The position numbers and the translations under genes are program-made. Positions 16,801-26,274 of a DNA stretch of 64,000 bases are shown here, piece by piece. Source of the stretch: Mesorhizobium sp. 113-3-3. Its GTDB lineage: Bacteria; Pseudomonadota; Alphaproteobacteria; Rhizobiales; Rhizobiaceae. The DNA lies in the NCBI RefSeq assembly GCF_016756495.1, contig NZ_AP023243.1, positions 1,674,001-1,738,000 on the forward strand, in the 5' to 3' direction. Positions within the stretch are counted from its first letter, which is position 1; the number at the start of each line of letters is the position of its first letter. The notes beneath the pieces were generated by a model. That model saw only the letters and a list, made by a program, of their open reading frames with translations, did no database searches and had not been told where the DNA came from.

Positions 16801-18621
16801 ATGGCTGATCAACTGGACAATCAGGCCACCGTTCAGCCGGTCGCCGTCGAGGCCAGCAGCCTGCGTGATCAGGTTGCGACGATCAGGCGCGCGCTGGTGG
16901 CGTCGCCGGTCCGCAAATGGCTGTTGTGGACCTCGGTCGGCATAATGGCCGTCATCATCGCGACCTCGATCGGCCAGGTCCTGCTCAACCGCTGGAACCA
17001 GCCCTTCTACGACGCGCTGGCGCGCCGCGACATGGCGGCCTTCCTGCACCAGCTCCTCGTCTTCGCGATGATCGCCGGCGGGCTGCTGGTGCTCAATATC
17101 GGCCAGACCTGGCTCAACCAGATGATCCGGCTGAAACTGCGCGAGGCGCTGACACTGGACCTGATCGACCAATGGATGCGGCCGGCGCGCGCCTTCCGGC
17201 TGGCCAATGCAGGCGCCATCGGCGTCAATCCCGACCAGCGCATGCAGCAGGACGCGGCGCATCTCTCCGACCTATCGACCGATCTCGGCGTCGGATTGCT
17301 GCAGTCGCTCATCCTGCTTGTGTCCTTCGTCGGCGTGCTGTGGGAACTGTCCTCAGGCTTCGTCTTCCACGTCAACGGCTGGTCGCTGGCCATACCGGGC
17401 TACATGGTCTGGGCGGCGTTCCTCTATGCCGGCACGGCCTCCTGGCTGAGCTGGCTGGTCGGGCGGCCGCTGATCAAGCTGAACAGCGACCGCTACACAC
17501 GAGAGGCGGAGCTGCGCTCCTCGATGGTGCGCGTCAACGAGAATGTCGATGCCATCGCGCTCTACCATGGCGAAGCCGATGCCAGGCAGCGGCTTGAACT
17601 CGACCTCGGCACGGTGCTGGGTGCCATGCGGCGCATCTATACCGCGCAGATCAACCTGTCCTGGGTGACCGATACCTATGGCTGGATCACCGTCGTGGCG
17701 CCGATCCTGGTTGCCTCGCCGGTCTATTTCTCGGGCGATATCAGCTTTGGCGGGCTGATGATGGCGGTCGGCGCCTTCAACCAGGTCCACTCCTCGTTGC
17801 GCTGGTTCATCAACAACATCGGCGCCATCGCAGATTGGCGCGCCACGCTGATGCGTGTCGCCGACTTCCGCATCGCGCTCGATGAAACCGATGTGCTGCA
17901 CGACACCGAAAGACGCATCACCTTCGATCAGAACGCCAATGGCAGCCTGACGTTCGAGAAGCTCCAGGTGGCCTCGCCGGAGGGCTGCACAAAACTTTCC
18001 GACCAGCATGTCGAAATCCACCCCGGCGAACGCGTCATGATCACCGGCGAACCCGGCGCCGGCAAGACGCTGTTCTTCCGCGCCATTGCCGGGCTTTGGC
18101 CCTGGGGCAGCGGAAAGATCGGCCTGCCGGCGGGAGAAACCCTCATCTTCGTGCCGCGCGTGCCGTATTTGCCGGCTGGCACATTGCGCGAGGTACTCAA
18201 TCACGCAAATGGGCATGCGCCCGCGAGCGATGCCGATATTGTGGCGGTGCTGGCCGAAGTTGGACTGGAACGGCTGTCGTCCTCGCTTGACCGCGTCGGG
18301 CGCTGGGACCACGAATTGGGCGATGATGAACAGCGGTTGCTGGGCGTCGCCAGGCTGGCCTTGCGGCGGCCGAAATGGGTGATCATCGACGAAGCGATGG
18401 ATGCGTTCGACGGCCCCTCGCTGCGGCGGGTGCTGGCGATGCTGGAAAAGCATCTGAAGGGCTCCACGATCATCAATATCGGGCGTGGCCAGCACAATAT
18501 CCAATTCTTTCCGCGCGGCCTGACGATCGTCAAGGATTCCGGTGCTCAAGCGCTGAAACCCGCCCACGTCAGGGCCGGCGCCATCGATCCACCGCCGGTC
18601 GCGGTCCGCCGCAAGAAATAG
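16801..18621 (+). CDS. ABC transporter, fused membrane and ATPase domains (SbmA/YddA type)
   Basis: 606 residues. The N-terminal two-thirds is an ABC_membrane_2 domain with about six helices and the motifs NRWNQPFYDALARRD, LNQMIRLKLREALT and NPDQRMQQDAAHL typical of the YddA/ALDP group. The ATPase domain has Walker A GEPGAGKT (about residues 417-424) and Walker B WVIIDEAMD. The signature segment is ELGDDEQRLLGVARL where relatives have LSLGEQQR, so the canonical LSGGE residues are mostly lost. It should act as a homodimer in the inner membrane. The substrate could be a peptide or a lipid/acyl compound. Confidence 0.88.
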   Translation: MADQLDNQATVQPVAVEASSLRDQVATIRRALVASPVRKWLLWTSVGIMAVIIATSIGQVLLNRWNQPFYDALARRDMAAFLHQLLVFAMIAGGLLVLNIGQTWLNQMIRLKLREALTLDLIDQWMRPARAFRLANAGAIGVNPDQRMQQDAAHLSDLSTDLGVGLLQSLILLVSFVGVLWELSSGFVFHVNGWSLAIPGYMVWAAFLYAGTASWLSWLVGRPLIKLNSDRYTREAELRSSMVRVNENVDAIALYHGEADARQRLELDLGTVLGAMRRIYTAQINLSWVTDTYGWITVVAPILVASPVYFSGDISFGGLMMAVGAFNQVHSSLRWFINNIGAIADWRATLMRVADFRIALDETDVLHDTERRITFDQNANGSLTFEKLQVASPEGCTKLSDQHVEIHPGERVMITGEPGAGKTLFFRAIAGLWPWGSGKIGLPAGETLIFVPRVPYLPAGTLREVLNHANGHAPASDADIVAVLAEVGLERLSSSLDRVGRWDHELGDDEQRLLGVARLALRRPKWVIIDEAMDAFDGPSLRRVLAMLEKHLKGSTIINIGRGQHNIQFFPRGLTIVKDSGAQALKPAHVRAGAIDPPPVAVRRKK

Positions 18622-18696
18622 GGCTGTCTTTCCGCATCGTCGCTGCAAGCTTTATTTCGCCGCGATCGCGAAGGAGAATTTCCCGGAGAACAAAAT

Positions 18697-19512
18697 TTGG
18701 CGGTGGCGATGCTTGATGCCCTGCGCCTGCTTGCCTGTCTTGCCTGCGCCCAGCCAACACCCGTTGCGGCGCCACCGGATGCGCTGGTCGTCGACGTAGA
18801 GCTGGTGCTGGCCGTCGATATATCCCTGTCGATGGACGAGAAGGAATTCGCCCTGCAGCGCGCCGGCTATGTCCAGGCGCTGCGTCATCCGGATTTCATC
18901 CAGGCGGTCCGGTCCGGCAATGCCGGGCGCATCGCGATCACCTATTTCGAATGGGCCGGCACGGTGCGCGACGACGCGGTCATCGGCTGGCAGATCATCG
19001 ACAGCGCGCAGAGCGCCTACAGCTTTGCCGATAAGGTGGCGGCGCGCCCGTTCCGGAGTTTTCGCGGCACCTCGATTTCCACGGCTCTTGCCTTCGGCAC
19101 GGAGCTGTTCGACAGGACGAATTTCGCCGGGGAACGCAGCGTCATCGACATATCGGGCGACGGCCCCAACAATATCGGGCCGCCGGTCACCGCGATGCGT
19201 GATGCGGCAACCGCAAAAGGCATCGTCATCAACGGCTTGCCGATCCTGATCAACCCATCGCCGACCTTCAAACATCTCGACCAGTATTACGCGCAGTGCG
19301 TGACCGGCGGACCCGGGTCCTTCGTGCTGCCTATCTACTCGGCCTCGGAATTTTCCACCGCCATCCGGCGCAAGCTGATCCTCGAAGTGAGCGGCATTCA
19401 GGGCAAGGCCAGCATCATTCCCGTCGACGCGGACGCGCCGATCGACTGCCTGCAAGGCGAACGCGACAGACGGTTCCTGTCGGATCCGTATTTTCCGGAA
19501 CTCGACCGGTGA
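18697..19512 (+). CDS. DUF1194 (von Willebrand A-like) exported protein
   Basis: 271 residues from TTG 18697, chosen for GGAGA 8 bases upstream; ATG 18709 is an in-frame alternative with worse spacing. A hydrophobic N-terminus (LDALRLLACLACAQPTPVAA) suggests export. The DUF1194 domain has the MIDAS-like DISLSMD, then FEWAGT, GTSISTAL and DISGDGPNNIG. The function is unknown; such proteins probably bind a divalent metal and a protein partner. It follows the ABC transporter by 75 bp. Confidence 0.85.
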   Translation: MAVAMLDALRLLACLACAQPTPVAAPPDALVVDVELVLAVDISLSMDEKEFALQRAGYVQALRHPDFIQAVRSGNAGRIAITYFEWAGTVRDDAVIGWQIIDSAQSAYSFADKVAARPFRSFRGTSISTALAFGTELFDRTNFAGERSVIDISGDGPNNIGPPVTAMRDAATAKGIVINGLPILINPSPTFKHLDQYYAQCVTGGPGSFVLPIYSASEFSTAIRRKLILEVSGIQGKASIIPVDADAPIDCLQGERDRRFLSDPYFPELDR

Positions 19513-19653
19513 ACTTGCGCCAAGAGCGCCAGAGACCGGCCGTCGAAGCAGTTGATACCATTACTTCTGACGTAATCGCTTTGCCTCAGGCGCTCCTGCA
19601 GATTGCCCTCACGAGGCCGGCAAGTCGGCTTCGATAGACAAGGGAGTTATGTC

Positions 19654-19974
19654 ATGACCGCTTACGCCGTTGCCCATATGCGCCAAGTCACGATGGGCCC
19701 GCAGATCGTCGAGTACCTGCACAAGATCGATGCCACGCTGGAGCCATTCTGCGGCCGTTTCGTCGTCCATGGCGGCAACGTCGAGGTGGTCGAGAACGAC
19801 TGGCCGGGCAACCTCATCGTCATCGAATTTCCCGACCGGCGGCATGTGCGCGCGTGGTATGCTTCGCCCGCCTACCAGGCGATATTGGCGTTGCGCACGG
19901 AGAATTCCCAATCCGACGTGGTGTTCGCCGACGGTGTCGAGCATCCGCACAAGGCCACGGATGTCCTGGGCTAG
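19654..19974 (+). CDS. DUF1330 protein (dimeric alpha/beta-barrel)
   Basis: 106 residues from ATG 19654, with AGGGAG starting at 19641. The DUF1330 pattern is clear: YAVAHMRQVTMGPQIVEYL, FVVHGGNVEVVENDWPGN, IVIEFPDRRHVRAWYASPAYQ. The ferredoxin-like dimeric fold is shared with small monooxygenases, but no catalytic role is established. It runs convergent with metW, with only 12 bp between the stops. Confidence 0.9.
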   Translation: MTAYAVAHMRQVTMGPQIVEYLHKIDATLEPFCGRFVVHGGNVEVVENDWPGNLIVIEFPDRRHVRAWYASPAYQAILALRTENSQSDVVFADGVEHPHKATDVLG

Positions 19975-19986
19975 ACGCGCCGTACT

Positions 19987-20601
19987 TTAGCGCTTCAGCA
20001 GGAACACCGCCTGCTGGCCGAAAAAATTCCAGAACCACCAGGGCATCGACAGGCCGATCTTCTGGCCGGCGGCGTCGAGCGCGGTCGCCTTTTCCACGGT
20101 CGCGCCAAGCTCCTCGCACAAATTGACGAAGTCGCGGATGGTGCAGAAATGGATGTTGGGCGTGTCGTACCAGGAATAGGGCAGGTCCTGGGTCACCGGC
20201 ATGCGGCCTTTGACGAACAGCGACAGACGCACCCGCCAATGGCCGAAATTGGGGAAGGAGACGATCGCCCGGTTGCCGATGCGCAGCAACTCGTCGAGCA
20301 CCAGCTTCGGGTTGCGGGTGGCCTGCAAGGTCTGTGACAGGACGACGAAGTCAAAGCCCTTGTCGGGATAGAATTGGAGATCCTTGTCGGCATCGCCCTG
20401 GATGACGGAGAGGCCGCGCGCCACGCATTCGTTGACGCCGCGCTGCGACAGTTCAAGCCCACGGCCGTCGACCTGCTTGGTGTCCTGCAGCAATTCAAGC
20501 AGTGAGCCGTCGCCCGAACCGACGTCGAGCACGCGGGACTGCGGCGGGATGAGGTTGGCGACGACCTCGAGGTCGACGCGCTGGCTGCCGTTGACGCTCA
20601 T
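19987..20601 (-). CDS. metW: Methionine biosynthesis protein MetW
   Basis: 204 residues starting MSVNGSQRVDLEVVANLIPP; GGAGGG lies just upstream of ATG 20601. A Rossmann methyltransferase-like fold is shown by VLDVGSGDGSLLELL, and MetW-specific sequences include LSQTLQATRNPKLVLDELLRIG, SFPNFGHWRVR and LPYSWYDTPNIHFCT. MetW is needed with MetX for homoserine acylation in many proteobacteria. It lies 58 bp after metX and should share the SAM-II-controlled transcript. Confidence 0.95.
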   Translation of the reverse strand: MSVNGSQRVDLEVVANLIPPQSRVLDVGSGDGSLLELLQDTKQVDGRGLELSQRGVNECVARGLSVIQGDADKDLQFYPDKGFDFVVLSQTLQATRNPKLVLDELLRIGNRAIVSFPNFGHWRVRLSLFVKGRMPVTQDLPYSWYDTPNIHFCTIRDFVNLCEELGATVEKATALDAAGQKIGLSMPWWFWNFFGQQAVFLLKR

Positions 20602-20659
20602 GATATCGCCCTCCGTGTGGCGCTTGATCCTGATCCGGAAAGTCTGCAACGTTCCGGGG

Positions 20660-21829
20660 TCATGCGCTCAGCCCTCTCGCCCGCGCCGCCGACCCGATGA
20701 AGCCGTTGATGGCGGCGAACAGTTCCGGCTCGTCGAGCAGGAAGGCATCGTGGCCGCGATCGGTCTCGATCTCGACGAAGGACACCGAGGCGCCGGCGGC
20801 ATTGAGCGCATGCACGATGGAGCGGCTTTCTTCCGTCGGAAACAGCCAGTCCGATGTGAACGACACCAGGCAGAAGCGGGTCTTGGTTCCGGCAAAGGCG
20901 TCCGCCAGCCTGCCGCCATGGTCGGCGGCAATGTCGAAATAGTCCATGGACCGCGTCATATAGAGATAGGAATTGGCGTCGAAGCGGTCGACGAAGGTCA
21001 TGCCCTGGTGGCGCAGATAGCTTTCGATCTGGAAGTCGGCGTCGAAGCCGAACGTCAGGTGGTCGCGATCCTGCAGATTGCGACCGAATTTGCGGTGCAG
21101 GGCGGCTTCCGAGAGATAGGTGATGTGGGCAGCCATGCGCGCCACCGCCAGGCCCTTTTCCGGGCGCTTGCCATGCTCGAAATATTTGCCGCCATGCCAG
21201 TCCGGATCGGCCATGACCGCCTGCCTGCCGACTTCGTGGAACGCAATGTTCTGCGAGGAATGGCGCGCGCCGGTGGCGATCGGCAGCGCCGAAAAGACAC
21301 GCTCGGGATAGCTCGACGCCCATTCCAGCACCTGCATGCCGCCCATCGAGCCGCCGAGCACGCAGAACAGTTTCTCGATGCCGAAATGGTCGATCAGCAT
21401 CTGCTGCGCGCGAACCATGTCACGGATGGTGATGACCGGCAGGTCGAGCCCATAGGGCTTGCCGGTGGAGGGGTTGGTCGAGGCCGGGCCGGTGGAGCCC
21501 AGGCAGCCGCCGATGACGTTGGAGCAGATGACGAAGAAACGGTTGGTGTCGATGATCCTGCCGGGGCCGATCAGCACTTCCCACCAGCCCGGCTTGCCGG
21601 TCACCGGATTGGTGTTGGCGACATGCTGGTCGCCGGTCAGCGCGTGGCAGACCAGGATGGCATTGGAGCGGGCATCGTTCAGCGTGCCATAGGTCTGGTA
21701 GGCGATCTGGAACGGCGACAACAGCGTGCCGGCGTCGAGCTTGAGCGGCTTGTCCGCCCCGAAGCGCAACACCGGGCTCGACGGCTGGTCGGCCTCGTTG
21801 TTGGTCTTTCCTGCGCGCAGAGTGGCCAT
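20660..21829 (-). CDS. metX: Homoserine O-acyltransferase MetX
   Basis: 389 residues. An alpha/beta-hydrolase fold with the nucleophile in LGGSMGGMQ, the Asp in FTSDWLFP and the His in DRGHDAFLL. The family motifs [15 protein letters not shown] and [27 protein letters not shown] are split across the N-terminal half. It transfers an acyl group (acetyl or succinyl) to homoserine, the first committed step of methionine synthesis. The start follows a 5' leader with a SAM-II aptamer and a terminator. Confidence 0.95.
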   Translation of the reverse strand: MATLRAGKTNNEADQPSSPVLRFGADKPLKLDAGTLLSPFQIAYQTYGTLNDARSNAILVCHALTGDQHVANTNPVTGKPGWWEVLIGPGRIIDTNRFFVICSNVIGGCLGSTGPASTNPSTGKPYGLDLPVITIRDMVRAQQMLIDHFGIEKLFCVLGGSMGGMQVLEWASSYPERVFSALPIATGARHSSQNIAFHEVGRQAVMADPDWHGGKYFEHGKRPEKGLAVARMAAHITYLSEAALHRKFGRNLQDRDHLTFGFDADFQIESYLRHQGMTFVDRFDANSYLYMTRSMDYFDIAADHGGRLADAFAGTKTRFCLVSFTSDWLFPTEESRSIVHALNAAGASVSFVEIETDRGHDAFLLDEPELFAAINGFIGSAARARGLSA

Positions 21830-21902
21830 TCACGTACTCACTTGCTGCATCGTGCCAGACGAAAAACCGTCGCCGATGCGTCCGTCCGGCCGGCCGCGGA
21901 CA

Positions 21903-21937
21903 ATAAAAAACCGGCATTGCCATTCGCAAAGCCGGTT
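21903..21937 (-). terminator. Leader terminator between the SAM-II aptamer and metX
   Basis: On the minus strand AACCGGC (21937-21931) pairs with GCCGGTT (21915-21909), with TTGC and GCAA extending the stem inside, followed by TTTTATT. This is a standard intrinsic terminator 15 bases after the aptamer and about 75 bases before the metX start, well placed for attenuation. Confidence 0.8.
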
Positions 21938-21952
21938 ACGTCACGCAAACGG

Positions 21953-22005
21953 CCCTTTAGCGAATTGTTTAACGTGGCTGCAAGCCGACCGGCCAAATCA
22001 CCACG
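21953..22005 (-). promoter_or_regulatory. SAM-II riboswitch (metA/metX leader)
   Basis: The minus-strand RNA has P1 CGUGG (22005-22001) with CCACG (21977-21973), then the conserved UGAUUUGGCC, GCUUGCAG, GUUAAA and the 3' GCUAAAGGG that forms the pseudoknot. These match the SAM-II class, which is found mainly upstream of metA/metX in alphaproteobacteria. SAM binding represses the downstream gene. GCCGGU in the aptamer (21993-21988) is complementary to ACCGGC in the terminator 5' arm, offering an antiterminator. Confidence 0.93.
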
Positions 22006-22176
22006 GAACTGTCGCTGTCCTTCTAGAACTCGCTCGCCCCGCCGTCAATGCCGGCTGTCTGGGCCGGCCACTAGGCCAGCTGCTGGCCCCACTGCCACCT
22101 CTCGACATTGCGGGCCGTGGCTTGTATTTCCGCTGCGGCCTCCGGATGGAGGCATTTTCGACGGATTTTGCAAAAA

Positions 22177-23286
22177 ATGAACCAGACACCGGATCAGGCT
22201 CGTCCAACCCCGCGCGCGGGCATCATGGACATCGACGCCTATGTGCCTGGCAAGAGCGCCGCACCCGCTGGTGTCGACAAGGTCTACAAGCTGTCGTCGA
22301 ACGAGAACCCGCTTGGCCCTTCACCGAAGGCGATCGAGGCCGCGCGTGAGGTCGCCGCCAGGCTGGACATCTATCCCGACGGCACCGCCCGGCGGCTGCG
22401 CGAGGCGATCGCGGACGTGCATGGCCTCAATGCGCAGAACATCATCTGCTCCAACGGCTCCGACGAGATCCTCGGCCTCTTGGCGCAGACCTATCTCGCA
22501 CCCGGCGACGAGGCCATATTCACCGAACACGCCTTCATGGTCTACAAGATCTACATCCAGTCTGCCGGCGCCACCCCGGTTGTGGTCAAGGAGACCGATG
22601 AGCGCGCCGACATCGATGCGATACTTGCCGCCGTCACGCCGCGCACGAAAATCGTGTTTCTCGCCAACCCCAACAATCCGACCGGCACCTATTTGCCGTT
22701 CCAGGAGGTGCGCCGCTTGCATGCCGGCCTGCCCAGACATGTGCTGCTGGTGCTCGACGCGGCCTATGCCGAATATGTCCGCCGCAACGACTATGAAGCC
22801 GGCATCGAACTGGTCGGCAGCGCCGAGAATGTGGTCATGACCCGCACCTTCTCCAAGATCGGCCTCGGTGGCGCGCGGATCGGCTGGATGTACGCGCCCC
22901 TGCACATCGTCGACGCCATCAACCGGGTACGCGGGCCTTTCAACGTCAATGCGACGGCGATCGAGGCCGGCATCGCGGCGATCCGCGACCGCGCCCATGT
23001 CGAGCGCAGCGTGGCGCACAACGAGACCTGGCTCGCCTGGCTGAGCGCGGAGATGACCGGGCTCGGGCTGCGGGTGACGCCCAGCGTCGGCAATTTCCTG
23101 CTGATCCATTTTCCCCACGACCAGAAGCATTCGGCTGCCGCGGCGGACGACTACCTGAGCGCGCGCGGCTATATATTGCGGCGTGTTTCCGGCTACGGTT
23201 TTCCCAATGCGCTGCGCATGACCGTCGGCACGGAAGAGGCCAATCGCGGCGTTGTCGCCGCACTCACGACATTCCTGAAAAGCTAG
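22177..23286 (+). CDS. hisC: Histidinol-phosphate aminotransferase
   Basis: 369 residues from ATG 22177 ([20 protein letters not shown]). A fold-type I aminotransferase: [45 protein letters not shown], and the PLP lysine at about K227 in [16 protein letters not shown]. It transaminates imidazole-acetol phosphate in histidine synthesis and may also act on aromatic amino acids. That wider role fits the prephenate dehydrogenase gene 24 bp downstream, a pairing common in alphaproteobacteria. Confidence 0.92.
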   Translation: MNQTPDQARPTPRAGIMDIDAYVPGKSAAPAGVDKVYKLSSNENPLGPSPKAIEAAREVAARLDIYPDGTARRLREAIADVHGLNAQNIICSNGSDEILGLLAQTYLAPGDEAIFTEHAFMVYKIYIQSAGATPVVVKETDERADIDAILAAVTPRTKIVFLANPNNPTGTYLPFQEVRRLHAGLPRHVLLVLDAAYAEYVRRNDYEAGIELVGSAENVVMTRTFSKIGLGGARIGWMYAPLHIVDAINRVRGPFNVNATAIEAGIAAIRDRAHVERSVAHNETWLAWLSAEMTGLGLRVTPSVGNFLLIHFPHDQKHSAAAADDYLSARGYILRRVSGYGFPNALRMTVGTEEANRGVVAALTTFLKS

Positions 23287-23310
23287 AACGCCCCGAAAAG
23301 CTGGAACACC

Positions 23311-24246
23311 ATGACCTCACCGATGTTTGAAAAGATCGCTCTGGTCGGCATCGGCCTGATCGGCTCGTCGCTGGCCCGCGTCATCCGCCGCGAAGGCCTT
23401 GCCGGCCACGTTGCCATTTCCACCCGAAGTGCTGCAACGCTGAAGCGGGCGGAGGAGCTTGGACTGGGCGATTCCTACACGACCGACGCGAAAGAAGCGG
23501 TCCGCGATGCGGACCTGGTCATCGTCTCGGTGCCCGTCGGCTCGTCCGGCGCGGTGGCCGAGGAGATCGCGCCGGCGCTGAAGAAGGGTGCGATCCTCAC
23601 CGATGTCGGCTCGACCAAGGCGTCGGTTATCGCGCAGATGCAGCCGCACGTGCCCGACGGCGTCCATTTCATTCCCGGCCATCCGCTAGCGGGCACGGAA
23701 AAATCCGGCCCGGATGCCGGTTTTGCCGATCTGTTCGACAATCGCTGGTGCATTTTCACGCCGCTGCCGGACACCGATCCGGATGCGCTGGAAAGGCTGT
23801 CGGAGTTCTGGCGCCGCTGTGGCGCCAACATCGACACGATGGACCCACAGCATCACGACATGACGCTCGCCATCGTCTCGCATCTGCCGCACATCATCGC
23901 CTACAACATCGTCGGCACCGCCGACGATCTGGAATCGGTGACCAAGACGGAAGTCATCAAATATTCCGCCTCCGGCTTCCGCGACTTCACCCGTCTGGCC
24001 GCCTCCGACCCGACCATGTGGCGGGATGTCTGCCTGCACAACAAGGACGCCATCCTCGAAATGCTGGCGCGGTTCTCGGAGGATCTGGCCTTCCTGCAGC
24101 GGGCGATCCGCTGGGGCGATGGCGACAAGCTGTTCGACCTGTTCACCCGCACCCGCGCCGTGCGCCGCTCGATCATCGAGGCCGGCCAGGACATCGATGT
24201 GCCCGATTTCGGCCGCCAGGCGGTCGAGCATCCCGTCAAGAGCTAA
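23311..24246 (+). CDS. tyrC: Prephenate/arogenate dehydrogenase
   Basis: 311 residues. The N-terminal NAD(P)-binding motif is LVGIGLIGSSLARVI; family motifs follow: VIVSVPVGSSG, DVGSTKASVI, FIPGHPLAGTEKSGPDAG, HDMTLAIVSHLPHIIAYN and SGFRDFTRLAASDP. It oxidatively decarboxylates prephenate or arogenate in tyrosine synthesis; which one cannot be decided here. There is no ACT domain, so feedback control by tyrosine must differ from TyrA fusions. The stop shares CTAA with the convergent kinase gene stop. Confidence 0.9.
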   Translation: MTSPMFEKIALVGIGLIGSSLARVIRREGLAGHVAISTRSAATLKRAEELGLGDSYTTDAKEAVRDADLVIVSVPVGSSGAVAEEIAPALKKGAILTDVGSTKASVIAQMQPHVPDGVHFIPGHPLAGTEKSGPDAGFADLFDNRWCIFTPLPDTDPDALERLSEFWRRCGANIDTMDPQHHDMTLAIVSHLPHIIAYNIVGTADDLESVTKTEVIKYSASGFRDFTRLAASDPTMWRDVCLHNKDAILEMLARFSEDLAFLQRAIRWGDGDKLFDLFTRTRAVRRSIIEAGQDIDVPDFGRQAVEHPVKS

Positions 24247-25172
24247 GCCGTCTCCGGCCAGGTCGCCGCGACCATGGCCAGCGTCTCGGCCCGGTCCGGC
24301 GCGCCGAGCCTGCCGCCGAAGCGCAGGCATTTGAGCGCGGCGGCGGCACTGGCAAAGCGTAAGGCCTGCTCGACAGGCATGGCCTCCGCCAGCCCGACGG
24401 CAAAGGCGCCGTGAAAGACGTCGCCGGCGGCGAGCGTGTCGACCGCCTTGATTCTTGGCGCGGCGACATGGCGGGATGATCCCGACGCGCGATCGAACCA
24501 CCAGGTGCCTGCAGCGCCGCCGGTGATCGCGACGAACGCATCGGTGCGGGAGGCCATGTCGGTGCAGGCGGTCTCTAGATCCATTGCATGGCCGCATATG
24601 ATGCGTACCGCCGGCTCGGAGGCGACGATATGCGAGGCCAGCGGCAACAGCTGCTCCAGCACGGCCAACGGCGCCGTATCGGCATCGAGGATTGCCGGCC
24701 GGCCGGCTCCCCGCGCGGCTTTCAGGGCAAGCGCCGCGGCTCCCGGCCACCGCACGTCCACCAGCACGGCATCGAATGGCGTGATGTCGGCGAAAGGCAA
24801 GGCTTCGGGATCGGCCTGGGCCAGGCTGTCGTAGAAAGGCACGATGATGCGCTCGCCATGGGCGTCGACCAGGATCGAGGCCAGTGCCGAGCGGGCGCCG
24901 CTGACGCGGCGGACGTAGCTGCAGTCGACACCCTCGGCCTCGATCCCGGCGACCAGCTGATCGCCGATGAGGTCGTCGCCGGCACTCGCCCATAGCGATA
25001 CGTCGGCGCCCAGGCGATGCGCGGCGCAGGCGGCGCTTGTCGCCATGCCCGAGGCGATCTGGACGCCGTCGGCGGCGATGAACTTGCCCTGATGCGTGGG
25101 CAGTGTTTCGACACGCAGGATGGTGTCCAGCGTCAGCGCGCCGACACTGAGGAGCCTCGCGGGTCTTGCCAT
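24243..25172 (-). CDS. PfkB-family carbohydrate kinase
   Basis: 309 residues. The ribokinase-like fold is shown by LLSVGALTLDTILRV, IASGMATSAACAAHRLGADVSL (split), WASAGDDLIGDQL and the C-terminal PfkB signature VDTLAAGDVFHGAFAVG with the catalytic Asp in AAGD. The usual DTxGAGD has Ala instead of the first Gly. The family phosphorylates sugars or nucleosides, with sulfofructose kinase and ribokinase as distant relatives. The substrate is not predictable. It ends convergent with tyrC, overlapping by 4 bp. Confidence 0.88.
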   Translation of the reverse strand: MARPARLLSVGALTLDTILRVETLPTHQGKFIAADGVQIASGMATSAACAAHRLGADVSLWASAGDDLIGDQLVAGIEAEGVDCSYVRRVSGARSALASILVDAHGERIIVPFYDSLAQADPEALPFADITPFDAVLVDVRWPGAAALALKAARGAGRPAILDADTAPLAVLEQLLPLASHIVASEPAVRIICGHAMDLETACTDMASRTDAFVAITGGAAGTWWFDRASGSSRHVAAPRIKAVDTLAAGDVFHGAFAVGLAEAMPVEQALRFASAAAALKCLRFGGRLGAPDRAETLAMVAATWPETA

Positions 25173-25179
25173 GGCCGCG

Positions 25180-26178
25180 CTATTGCACCGGCTTGATCTT
25201 GCCGAGCGGGATGAAGCCGAGCGAGGCCTTGCCCTTGATCACCTTCAGCGGCATCGACGGTTCTTTGCCGAGCATGGCGAGCGCGGCAAAGCCCTGTTCG
25301 ATCGCATCCTTCTGCTCGGGTATGGCGCCGGCCAGGATGGATGCCACGGCCTTGGGGTCCTTGATCCGGATCATCAGGTCGGCATCGACCAGGCCTTCGG
25401 CGTCGACCGACAGCGGCCCGGAAACGGTAACGCGCGCCGTGCCTGATGACAAATCGAGGTTGCGGATTTCGAGGCTCTGGCCACGTAGGCTCTTCACCTG
25501 CGTTCCGATCAGCGCGACACCATTCTTAAGCGTGGCGTCGCCGCTGGCATCGAGTGCCGGCAGCACGCGCCCGCCGATCGCATCCGCATCGATCTCCAGA
25601 TCGGTGAAACTGCCGGCATAGTCGACGTCCTGACCGTTCGGCTGCAGCTGGCCGGCCGCCCTGCCGGCGCTGAACAGTTCCACCGGATCGGTGTCGTCGG
25701 CCGGGTCGGTCTGGCCCGACAGGCCCTCTGCCTGCAGCGCAATGCGCTGCGGCAGCGGCCATGACAGATTGACCTTGGCCTGCAGATTGTCCCAGTCGAT
25801 CCACAGCGGCACCATGCCGGGAACGGAGGTCCTGAGTGGACCACGCAGATCGGCGACCGGCGACAGAGGCTGGGTGATCTGGGCGACGGCGTTGAAGGAG
25901 CCGGCCGAGGCCGCGATGTTCTTGGCGTCGTCCTCGTAGGCGAGGTTGTCGCAGGAGACGGTGAAGCTCAGCGGATAGCCGCTGACCTGGAGATTGGCGC
26001 AGCCGGCCTCGATGCCGCTCTTGTTGAGCGTGGCGACCGCCTTGTCGGTTTCAGTCCTGACCTTGTCGGCCAGGTAGAACCAGCCGCCGCTATAAAGGGC
26101 GAACAGCACAACGATGAACGCCATGAGCCAGAACAGGCCGCGGCGGGACTTAGGTCGGCGTTCGTCACTTGACGTCAT
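25180..26178 (-). CDS. DUF2125 membrane-anchored protein
   Basis: 332 residues from ATG 26178 (MTSSDERRPKSRRGLFWLMAF). One N-terminal membrane helix (LFWLMAFIVVLFALYSGGWFYL) anchors a large periplasmic DUF2125 domain: GYPLSFTVSCDNLAYED, PSVADL-like and SSGTARVTVSGPLSVDAEGL. The domain is AsmA-like in composition, with repeated beta strands. The function is unknown. It is followed 7 bp later by the PfkB kinase gene on the same strand. Confidence 0.8.
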   Translation of the reverse strand: MTSSDERRPKSRRGLFWLMAFIVVLFALYSGGWFYLADKVRTETDKAVATLNKSGIEAGCANLQVSGYPLSFTVSCDNLAYEDDAKNIAASAGSFNAVAQITQPLSPVADLRGPLRTSVPGMVPLWIDWDNLQAKVNLSWPLPQRIALQAEGLSGQTDPADDTDPVELFSAGRAAGQLQPNGQDVDYAGSFTDLEIDADAIGGRVLPALDASGDATLKNGVALIGTQVKSLRGQSLEIRNLDLSSGTARVTVSGPLSVDAEGLVDADLMIRIKDPKAVASILAGAIPEQKDAIEQGFAALAMLGKEPSMPLKVIKGKASLGFIPLGKIKPVQ

Positions 26179-26274
26179 GCTTTGGCTCTCATTAACGCAT
26201 GGGTATTGGTGGACGGAGCTTTGATTCCGACAACACCAGGCAGGCTTGACGGATAGGTAGCTGGGGACGGACAG

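Noticed and set aside
23686..24993. 435-codon minus-strand frame across tyrC and the PfkB kinase
   Set aside because: It overlaps two well-supported genes and shows only Arg-rich shadow composition.
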